Part shown: positions 7,603 through 12,149 of the stretch, in pieces
How the letters are laid out: every line of letters starts with the position of its first letter
How positions within the stretch are numbered: position 1 is the first letter of the stretch
Assembly: GCA_029941095.1 (NCBI GenBank)
Contig: JAPYRO010000019.1
Location: 1-12,149, forward strand
Reading direction: 5' to 3'
DNA length: 12,149 bases
DNA from: Dehalococcoidia bacterium
GTDB lineage: Bacteria; Chloroflexota; Dehalococcoidia; UBA6926
Translations under genes and position numbers: made by a program
Notes under the pieces: generated by a model
The model's database searches: none
Seen by the model: only the letters and a program-made list of their open reading frames with translations
Told to the model about the DNA's origin: nothing

Positions 7603-8622
7603 TTAGATGGTTCTTCCCATTACTGTTACCACCTTCTCCAATTCTTCTCGGAGAGATGGTAGTTCTTCAACGGGTAAAGATTGAGGCCCATCTGATAAAG
7701 CTTTAGCTGGGTCTGGATGTGCTTCAATTATTAGACCATCTGCCCCTGCTGCAATGGCGGCTTTTGCCATTGGCACTACAAGGTTTCGTTGACCAGTTCC
7801 ATGACTTGGATCAACGATTACTGGAAGGTGAGACTCGTTTTTTAAGATTTGTACCGCTGTTAGGTCCAAGACGTTTCTTGAAAATTCATCGTCGAATGTT
7901 CTGATCCCACGCTCGCACAATATTACGTTCCAGTTGCCTTCACTAATTATGTATTCTGCACTTAAGAGCCACTCTCTTATCGTTGCATGGAAGCCTCTTT
8001 TTAGTAAAACGGGTTTACGAGTTTTTCCAACCTCTTTCAGCAACCTAAAAGTGTGCATGGTTCTTGCTCCGATTTGCAATATGTCTGCATATTCCACACA
8101 CATTTCTACATCAGCTTCAGACATTACCTCCGTAACTACCATCAAACCAGTCTTATCTGCTTCTTCACGTAAGATCCTCAGGCCTTCTAATCCAAGGCCT
8201 TGAAACGCATAAGGAGAAGTTCGAGGCTTAAAGGCACCCCCTCTTAAAATGGGGAAACCTAGATCTTTATTGGCCTCAGCCATTATTTTAACTTGTTCTT
8301 GATCTTCAACCGCGCAGGGGCCCACCATCATCGCTATTTTATTGTCACCTATTTTCGTGCCGTTGGGTAATTCTATAACGGTGTTTTCCTTTCGGAATTC
8401 TCTACTTACGTGCTTGTATGGTTTCATTATAGGTATCACTCGCTCTACACCCTCTAATCCTTCTAAAGTCGAAGAACCTCCCGATCTTGTGTCTCCAATA
8501 ACGGCAACGACATTGGTAAATTGACCTTTATCGACGTCTGCCTCATATCCCAAAGCTTCTATTTGATCAATAACGCTATCTAAATTTGCTTGGGTGGCAC
8601 TGTTACTCATTATGACGATCAT
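7603..8622 (-). CDS. aroF: 3-deoxy-7-phosphoheptulonate (DAHP) synthase, type I-beta
   Basis: This enzyme condenses phosphoenolpyruvate and erythrose 4-phosphate, the committed step of the shikimate pathway. The 339-residue protein closely resembles the Thermotoga maritima enzyme (338 residues). Residues 1-~70 form a ferredoxin-like domain, which in that enzyme mediates feedback inhibition by Tyr. The barrel shows GPCAVE (101-106), RGGAFKPRTSPYAFQG (127-142), LLKRGF (206-211), CERG (236-239) and DPSHGTG (271-277). The metal ligands C103, H274, E300 and D311 are all kept. One conserved stretch differs: IGARTMHTF (184-192), usually IGARNMQNF or similar. The start at 8622 is fixed by AGGAGGGG five bases upstream; an in-frame ATG at 8661 touches the terminator U-tract and has no ribosome-binding site. 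The gene lies 40 bases after an attenuator with a Tyr-codon leader peptide. Confidence 0.95.
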   Translation of the reverse strand: MIVIMSNSATQANLDSVIDQIEALGYEADVDKGQFTNVVAVIGDTRSGGSSTLEGLEGVERVIPIMKPYKHVSREFRKENTVIELPNGTKIGDNKIAMMVGPCAVEDQEQVKIMAEANKDLGFPILRGGAFKPRTSPYAFQGLGLEGLRILREEADKTGLMVVTEVMSEADVEMCVEYADILQIGARTMHTFRLLKEVGKTRKPVLLKRGFHATIREWLLSAEYIISEGNWNVILCERGIRTFDDEFSRNVLDLTAVQILKNESHLPVIVDPSHGTGQRNLVVPMAKAAIAAGADGLIIEAHPDPAKALSDGPQSLPVEELPSLREELEKVVTVMGRTI

Positions 8623-8627
8623 TTTTG

Positions 8628-8635
8628 CCCCTCCT
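8628..8635 (-). promoter_or_regulatory. Ribosome-binding site of DAHP synthase
   Basis: AGGAGGGG on the minus strand, five bases before the ATG at 8622. It is the strongest Shine-Dalgarno sequence I found in the window and selects the 8622 start over the in-frame ATG at 8661. Confidence 0.85.
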
Positions 8636-8661
8636 AATAAACTGATACTTATTTTGCTCAT

Positions 8662-8696
8662 AAAAAAACCCCCCCATTTTTCCGGGAGGGTTTTTT
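8662..8696 (-). terminator. Intrinsic terminator (attenuator) in the DAHP synthase leader
   Basis: Read on the minus strand, AAAAAACCCTCCC (8696-8684) pairs with GGGGGGGTTTTTT (8675-8663) across an 8-base loop (8683-8676). This gives 13 pairs, one of them a U-G wobble (8687 with 8672). The 3' arm runs into seven U (8668-8662). Read on the plus strand, the wobble becomes a C-A mismatch, so the structure is better in the minus direction. It lies 40 bases before the aroF start and after a leader peptide, so it can act as an attenuator rather than an end-of-gene signal. No other gene on this strand ends close enough to need it: the EamA gene upstream ends at 8950. Confidence 0.88.
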
Positions 8697-8736
8697 ATGT
8701 TTCTATAATTAAATAAGCTAGACGATCACCACTCCC
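8684..8736 (-). promoter_or_regulatory. Antiterminator pairing competing with the attenuator
   Basis: On the minus strand, GGGAGTGGT (8736-8728) can pair with ACCCTCCC (8691-8684) as eight base pairs with one bulged U (8731). This uses the same 5' arm that the terminator needs, so the two structures exclude each other. The upstream partner lies inside the last codons of the leader peptide. Confidence 0.72.
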
Positions 8737-8789
8737 ACAGATTCTCTGCGGTAGTAAATAAAATATTCTTTAAGATCGTAAACTTTCAT
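8718..8789 (-). CDS. Tyr/Phe-rich leader peptide of the DAHP synthase operon (23 aa)
   Basis: This is a short ORF of 23 codons plus TAG. Tyr codons are at positions 4 (TAC), 9 (TAT), 12 and 13 (TAC TAC), and a Phe codon is at 10; the central run reads EYFIYYRRE. Five of 23 residues are therefore Tyr or Phe, and there is no Trp. AGGA lies seven bases before the ATG, although the same bases also read as a -10 hexamer, so translation may instead be leaderless. The tandem Tyr codons sit at the 5' arm of the pause hairpin (8755-8731), and the stop codon follows the antiterminator arm by seven bases. That is the geometry expected if a ribosome waiting for Tyr-tRNA frees the antiterminator, and a ribosome reaching the stop covers it. 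The peptide itself probably has no other function. Confidence 0.85.
   Translation of the reverse strand: MKVYDLKEYFIYYRRESVGVVIV
8731..8755 (-). promoter_or_regulatory. Pause (1:2) hairpin of the leader attenuator
   Basis: On the minus strand, ACTACCGCAGA (8755-8745) pairs with TCTGTGGGAGT (8741-8731) across a GAA triloop. Ten of eleven positions pair, one as a G-U wobble, with a single A-G mismatch. The 5' arm starts within the tandem Tyr codons 12-13 of the leader peptide. The 3' arm overlaps the antiterminator arm (8736-8728), so formation of this hairpin favours termination. Confidence 0.8.
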
Positions 8790-8795
8790 TCTCCA

Positions 8796-8824
8796 ATCCT
8801 ATTTGCCGTAATATGATTTGTCAA
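8796..8824 (-). promoter_or_regulatory. Sigma70-type promoter of the leader/DAHP synthase operon
   Basis: On the minus strand a perfect consensus -35 TTGACA (8824-8819) is followed after exactly 17 bases by -10 TAGGAT (8801-8796, four of six consensus positions). The leader peptide ATG begins six bases further on, so the predicted start site is the A of that ATG, giving a leaderless leader-peptide mRNA. The alternative is a promoter further upstream with AGGA (8800-8797) serving as ribosome-binding site. Confidence 0.6.
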
Positions 8825-8887
8825 GAAATGCAGAGCTTCAGCTACTATTTTCGGCCATCTAAGGGAAACATCTATGTATGGTTTGTT

Positions 8888-8916
8888 CTCAATCGCTTTG
8901 ATTGAGCTAGATCAAT
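8888..8916. repeat. Alternating TCAAT/ATTGA inverted repeats upstream of the leader promoter
   Basis: On the plus strand CTCAATC (8888-8894) and GATTGAG (8900-8906) form a perfect 7-base inverted repeat with a 5-base centre. ATTGA (8901-8905) also pairs with TCAAT (8912-8916). There are thus three half-sites at even spacing. No T-run follows on either strand, so it is a poor terminator for the EamA gene. It lies 64 bases upstream of the TTGACA element and could be a protein-binding site. Confidence 0.35.
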
Positions 8917-8949
8917 AATAATTCTATAGAAATACTGCGTTACCGCAAA

Positions 8950-9420
8950 TTACCCGGTAAATCTTCCTAAAATCACCATTGTAACCCCGAGAAGGACGAG
9001 TACCGAACCAGCAACCATTTGGATAGTAACCCGCTCTAGTTTTTGGAGGAAAATGTGAGTTAAAGCCATTGCCACTAGAGGGTTTATTGCGCCAATTGGA
9101 GATGCCACAGTTACTGGAGCGTTTGATAAGGCGCTGAACATAAAGAATACTCCAAATGACGAAAAAATACCCGCAAGGCCCATCATTAGAAAAGCTTTCT
9201 TGGGCGCCTTCATATCTGTTTTAATATTGTTTAAAGACATGAAAAAAAGGAAAATCATGCCAAAAAATATAGTCCAGGTTGCACTAACTGATGCCGGTGC
9301 AGTACCAGTTACGATTGATCTAGCAATTGTTTGTGTCGCCCCATATGCAGCAGCAGCAGCCAGCGCTGAAGCCAAACCTATGTAGATTTGTTTTTTGATT
9401 TTATCATTTGTTATAGCCAT
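8950..9420 (-). CDS. Half-size EamA/DMT transporter, second of a pair
   Basis: This 156-residue membrane protein is one EamA repeat with about five helices (roughly residues 12-33, 45-62, 75-96, 101-122 and 132-152). It starts with a charged stretch (NDKIKKQ) that suits a cytosolic N-terminus. Standard DMT exporters carry two EamA repeats in one chain of about 300 residues; this gene and the one upstream each supply one. AGGAG of the upstream gene's last codons serves as ribosome-binding site, 11 bases before the ATG, and the gap between the two genes is only seven bases, so they are coexpressed and probably pair. The exported metabolite is unknown. Confidence 0.8.
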   Translation of the reverse strand: MAITNDKIKKQIYIGLASALAAAAAYGATQTIARSIVTGTAPASVSATWTIFFGMIFLFFMSLNNIKTDMKAPKKAFLMMGLAGIFSSFGVFFMFSALSNAPVTVASPIGAINPLVAMALTHIFLQKLERVTIQMVAGSVLVLLGVTMVILGRFTG

Positions 9421-9427
9421 ATTTGAT

Positions 9428-9862
9428 TTAACTCCTGTACAGTACCATTGCTAATCCTGCGACAACTGCGAGTATACCCAGTCCTATCATGAGGGTTATT
9501 TGTTCTCCAAGGAAAAGCAGGGCTAGTATTGCTGAAAATACTGGAGTAGAACCTAATATTGCGGTAGCAGGCGCGACACCAGCGTATTTTATACCATTAA
9601 AATTTAAAAACCTCCCAAGCGGAAATTGGATAAATGCAAGAAGAATGAACCATAGGATGGTTTCTTTAGATACAGCAAACATAGCATCATAATCAAGAAA
9701 TAAAGCTATTACTAATATTAGTACAAAACCTGTAATTAAAGAGAAAAAAGTACCTGTAGTGGATGCCATGTGCTGCATACCAATTCGCGCAAAAATTGCT
9801 CCGGTTGCCCATGACGTTGCAGCTAATGCAGCCAAACCTGCTCCGAGTAGCGTATCGCTCAT
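9428..9862 (-). CDS. Half-size EamA/DMT transporter, first of a pair
   Basis: This 144-residue protein is the other EamA repeat, with about five helices (residues ~4-25, 37-56, 68-88, 96-115 and 120-140). The end of the repeat shows the family pattern: PVFSAILALLFLGEQIT followed by a final glycine-rich helix (GLGILAVVAGLAMVLY). The ATG at 9862 is preceded by AAGGA at eight bases. The stop TAA is clean and the next gene restarts in a different frame with its own ATG and charged N-terminus, so this looks like an established two-gene transporter rather than a recent break. It is divergent from hpt. Confidence 0.8.
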   Translation of the reverse strand: MSDTLLGAGLAALAATSWATGAIFARIGMQHMASTTGTFFSLITGFVLILVIALFLDYDAMFAVSKETILWFILLAFIQFPLGRFLNFNGIKYAGVAPATAILGSTPVFSAILALLFLGEQITLMIGLGILAVVAGLAMVLYRS

Positions 9863-9934
9863 TAATTGATCCTTAATTCAACCTGTTGGGTTAGTTCATA
9901 AATAAATTCAGTAAAGATTCGAATGAATTGTCTT

Positions 9935-9963
9935 AGCTTACGTAAATTATTCTGGTATATCAA
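9935..9963 (-). promoter_or_regulatory. Possible promoter of the EamA gene pair
   Basis: On the minus strand TTGATA (9963-9958, five of six -35 consensus positions) is followed after 17 bases by TAAGCT (9940-9935, three of six -10 positions). It would start a transcript about 65 bases before the ATG at 9862. The weak -10 keeps confidence low. Confidence 0.3.
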
Positions 9964-9975
9964 GTATATTTCATT

Positions 9976-9981
9976 TACTAT
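9976..9981 (+). promoter_or_regulatory. Candidate -10 of hpt at leaderless spacing
   Basis: TACTAT lies six bases before the ATG at 9988, the same spacing as for rlmD-maf and the leader peptide. No good -35 is found 16-18 bases upstream (the best is CTGGTA). No Shine-Dalgarno sequence precedes the ATG. Confidence 0.35.
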
Positions 9982-9987
9982 TAACCT

Positions 9988-10611
9988 ATGCGATCAGACG
10001 ACTTCAAGCAAGGTTCGTTGTTTATTAGTGATAATGGGGCATCAAAAGGTGTCTCTCGCGTGCTGCTGACTGAACAGCAAATTAATGCCCGTGTCCAGGA
10101 ACTAGGACAGACTTTAACCCGAGATTATTCAAACCGTGAAGTTATTTTCTTGGCCGTTTTAAAAGGTGCTTTATATTTTCTTACAGACTTAATCAGAAAC
10201 GTGGATTTGCCGCTTACGGTGGGCGTTACAAGTATTGAAAGATCACTCGTGGATGGAGAGTATAACATCAGTAGCACTATTAGAGATCACAGCATGATAA
10301 AAGGAAAACATGTTGTGATTGTTGAGGATATTGTGGATACCGGCCATACCATCGCTGCCCTCATAAAATCAGTGGAAGAGCAGGACCCGACCAGTATAAA
10401 GGTTTGTACACTGCTTGATAAAGTTTCTAAAAGAGAGGTGGAGGTGCCTGTTGACTACTTGGGGTTTGAAATCCCACCGCTGTTTGTTGTTGGATATGGA
10501 TTGGACTACGAAGAATATTATAGAAATTTGCCTTTTATAGGTGTTATTGAGGATGCTAATTGGGATCCTGTGTCCGAGTTAAGGGCAAGAAGCCAAAAAT
10601 CTAACTCATAA
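9988..10611 (+). CDS. hpt: Hypoxanthine (guanine) phosphoribosyltransferase
   Basis: This purine salvage enzyme transfers phosphoribose from PRPP to hypoxanthine or guanine. It has 207 residues. The family blocks in order are VLLTEQQI (25-32), LAVLKGALYFLTDLIR (55-70), the PRPP loop VEDIVDTGHT (112-121) with catalytic D117, LLDKVSKRE (142-150, purine-contacting K145) and FVVGYGLDYEEYYRNLP (166-182) with D173. The mobile loop that normally reads SSYG is here TSIERSLVDG, lacking the Tyr, which is unusual. The first ~23 residues extend beyond typical bacterial Hpt. The ATG has no ribosome-binding site and fits a leaderless start; a TTG at 10018 after AAGG, or a GTG at codon 25, are alternatives. 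Confidence 0.92.
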   Translation: MRSDDFKQGSLFISDNGASKGVSRVLLTEQQINARVQELGQTLTRDYSNREVIFLAVLKGALYFLTDLIRNVDLPLTVGVTSIERSLVDGEYNISSTIRDHSMIKGKHVVIVEDIVDTGHTIAALIKSVEEQDPTSIKVCTLLDKVSKREVEVPVDYLGFEIPPLFVVGYGLDYEEYYRNLPFIGVIEDANWDPVSELRARSQKSNS

Positions 10612-10678
10612 ATCCACTAGTTTGTTATTATTTATTAGTTACACTAATTTGTGATTTTAGTTTAGAGAGGAAACCTAA

Positions 10679-11119
10679 ATGGCTACAAACATAAAATATA
10701 ATGCTGTAATGGTTGAGAATTTAGAGGAAGGCGTCGAAATTTGGTCAAAGATGTTCGGACTCGAACCACTCAGTCAGGTCTCTACTAACCAGTTCGGAGT
10801 CACCGCACAAATGTTAGGCATAGATGGCAACGCGGTGATTGAAGTCATGACACCCGCTAATTCTAATACGGCTTTGGCACGTATGATGGAGGAGCGAAAA
10901 AATGAGAGGAATCCTTTAGGAGAAGGACTTTATATGGTTTGCTTAGAAGTAGATGATGTCCAAGAGACGTTGGCAAACATAGAAGAGATGGGTGGCAAAG
11001 TAATCAGAGAAGAAGGGAATGACCAAGTTGCTTGGGTCCACCCCTTGAATCTTAAAATGGTTTTGGTTGAGCTACAAGAAAAGGGTTATTCTAACACCGG
11101 GGCGTCTGGGCAGACTTAA
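10679..11119 (+). CDS. VOC (glyoxalase/epimerase fold) family protein
   Basis: This 146-residue protein has two beta-alpha-beta-beta-beta modules of the vicinal oxygen chelate fold. The first starts at KYNAVMVENLEEGVEIW and the second at GLYMVCLEVDDVQETL. The ending VHPLNLKMVLVELQEK resembles methylmalonyl-CoA epimerase (HPK...GVLxEL). The His and Glu of that last segment remain, but the histidines expected at the start of each module are replaced (N in KYNAV, Y/M in LYMV). The usual metal site is therefore incomplete and I do not assign a reaction. A strong AGAGG precedes the ATG. It follows hpt after 67 bases and converges on valS. Confidence 0.75.
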   Translation: MATNIKYNAVMVENLEEGVEIWSKMFGLEPLSQVSTNQFGVTAQMLGIDGNAVIEVMTPANSNTALARMMEERKNERNPLGEGLYMVCLEVDDVQETLANIEEMGGKVIREEGNDQVAWVHPLNLKMVLVELQEKGYSNTGASGQT

Positions 11120-11176
11120 AAAATTTATTGTATTTAACTATTTTGGAATAAAAATATTTACCTAATCAAAGATAAA

Positions 11177-12149
11177 TTACCTTAGATTTTGGAGTTGGGC
11201 GGTAAGATTTTTTAGCTTTTCTGCAGATTCTTCAAGTCTTATTTTCTCTTTCTCTATAACCTCTTGAGGAGCTTTGGATATAAAATTATTACTGGACAAT
11301 CTTTTTTCAAGCTGTTCAATTCTTAATTCCACAGTCTCGATTTCTTCACTTAACCGAATCTTTTCCTCGCCTGCATCAATCAAGTCGTCCAATGGCACTA
11401 CGATGGTTGAATAATCTAAGACGCTTGACGTGGTGTTCAAGAAAGATGAACTTTGCTCAGGTTGGGCGGTGATTCGAAGAGGGTTCGCCTTGCCGAGAAT
11501 TTCTATCATTTTTCTATTTTCTTCAAATAGGCCGATATATTTTTCAGATGATAATAATGCCTCTATATTGATGTAGGGATCTATTTTTAGTTCAGCTCTA
11601 AGATTTCTGATTGTCCTAATAACTTCGGAGATTTCTTTTAGCTCTTCTTCGGCCTTTTCGTCAATAAGAGCTTTGTTTGAATTTGGGTAAGTAGATATCA
11701 TTACCGATTCTTTACCGTTGGATTTACTTGGTGAAATAGTTACTAAATTTTGCCATATTTCTTCGGTGATGAAAGGCATAAAAGGGTGTAATAAAAGGCA
11801 TGATTTTTCTAGTACTTCTGCCAAAATATTAACGGGAGTTAAATCACCCTCATTGATTCGAATTTTTGCCATCTCTAAATACCAATCGAAAAACTCATCC
11901 CACAAGAAATCTCGTAATACTTGTTCTGCTTGACCAATCTGGAAATCGGCCAGCATTTTATTTACATCTTGTTTAACTTTTTCTAATCTACTGATAATCC
12001 ACCGGTCTTCCAATTTCGCTGGCTTTTTATTGATATCCTTAACTTCAATTTGAGAACTTTCTATGGTATTCAGGACAAACCTAGCCCCATTCCACAATTT
12101 ATTAGCAAAATTTCTTCCAGCTTCTAAACGTGAGTCCGGGAGTGCTAGA
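11177..12149 (-). CDS. valS: Valyl-tRNA synthetase, C-terminal part (start beyond right edge)
   Basis: The reading frame stays open to the right edge, so this is the last ~324 residues of a protein normally about 880 long; the catalytic domain and the HIGH and KMSKS motifs lie outside. It begins just after the catalytic domain with GRNFANKLWNGARFVL, the hallmark of the class Ia anticodon domain in ValRS. It continues with DRWIISRLEKVKQDVN, the LRDFLWDEFFDWYLEMAK helix and LLHPFMPFITEEIWQNL. The last ~65 residues, after VVPLDDLIDAGEEKIRL, form the charged coiled-coil arm that is specific to ValRS and contacts tRNA-Val. It is convergent with the VOC gene; the 57-base AT-rich gap shows no clear GC-stem terminator. 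Confidence 0.93.
   Translation of the reverse strand, partial: LALPDSRLEAGRNFANKLWNGARFVLNTIESSQIEVKDINKKPAKLEDRWIISRLEKVKQDVNKMLADFQIGQAEQVLRDFLWDEFFDWYLEMAKIRINEGDLTPVNILAEVLEKSCLLLHPFMPFITEEIWQNLVTISPSKSNGKESVMISTYPNSNKALIDEKAEEELKEISEVIRTIRNLRAELKIDPYINIEALLSSEKYIGLFEENRKMIEILGKANPLRITAQPEQSSSFLNTTSSVLDYSTIVVPLDDLIDAGEEKIRLSEEIETVELRIEQLEKRLSSNNFISKAPQEVIEKEKIRLEESAEKLKNLTAQLQNLR

Noticed and set aside
8623..8661. Extension of DAHP synthase to the ATG at 8661
   Set aside because: This would add 13 residues with no homology to the family. The ATG abuts the terminator U-tract and has no ribosome-binding site, whereas AGGAGGGG is ideally placed for 8622.
8718..8789. T-box riboswitch as the explanation for Tyr control
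   Set aside because: The region is too short for a T-box. I see no T-box core sequence (TGGNACCGCG-like) nor a specifier-loop stem, whereas a translated Tyr-rich ORF and competing stems are present.
9421..9427. Frameshift or premature stop explaining the two short EamA genes
   Set aside because: The first repeat ends at its natural family boundary. The second begins with its own ATG, upstream AGGAG and a charged cytosolic N-terminus, and no homologous sequence is hidden in the seven-base gap.
9939..9946. TTACGTAA palindrome in the hpt / EamA divergent spacer
   Set aside because: Only eight bases, with no flanking symmetry or second copy; expected by chance in AT-rich DNA.

Overview
The window is bacterial chromosome, low in GC (an eyeball estimate in the high 30s percent), with compact, mostly housekeeping genes in short operons. 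Taxonomy cannot be settled from it. An RNase HIII, a ferredoxin-domain (type I-beta) DAHP synthase, a TyrRS with a C-terminal S4 domain and the AT-rich spacers would fit an uncultured free-living lineage, for example a low-GC member of Chloroflexota, but that is a guess. I see no insertion sequence, phage gene, CRISPR array or rRNA.

Layout. 1-1482 (minus): rnhC followed by a YfcE/MJ0936-type metallophosphoesterase that runs off the left edge. 1483-1625: a divergent spacer with a near-perfect palindrome and a leaderless-looking promoter. 1626-4039 (plus): a single ORF fusing an RlmD-type RNA m5U methyltransferase to a complete Maf nucleotide pyrophosphatase, coupled by an ATGA overlap to a small CopD-like membrane protein. 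4193-8824 (minus): an aromatic amino acid / tyrosine unit in the order leader peptide and attenuator, DAHP synthase, tRNA-Tyr(GUA), tyrS, pheA, YeiH-family transporter. 8950-9862 (minus): two adjacent half-size EamA proteins that together equal one DMT transporter. 9988-11119 (plus): hpt and a VOC-family protein. 11177-12149 (minus): the C-terminal part of valS, cut by the right edge.

The most notable discovery is upstream of the DAHP synthase gene, on the minus strand. A 23-codon ORF (8789-8718) has four Tyr codons and one Phe codon, including a tandem UAC UAC. It overlaps an 11-bp pause hairpin. This hairpin competes with an 8-bp antiterminator, which in turn competes with a 13-bp terminator ending in seven U, placed just before the gene. 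The arrangement is that of transcription attenuation by ribosome stalling, here sensing Tyr-tRNA. Downstream in the same orientation, with no evident terminator between them, lie DAHP synthase (which carries the domain that in the Thermotoga homologue mediates Tyr feedback), tRNA-Tyr itself, tyrosyl-tRNA synthetase and prephenate dehydratase. The sensed tRNA, the enzyme that charges it and the enzyme that commits carbon to the pathway therefore seem to share one Tyr-responsive switch.

The second notable item is the RlmD-Maf fusion. One half makes 5-methyluridine in RNA; the other belongs to a family known to hydrolyse modified pyrimidine triphosphates including m5UTP. This suggests a combined make-and-sanitise protein.
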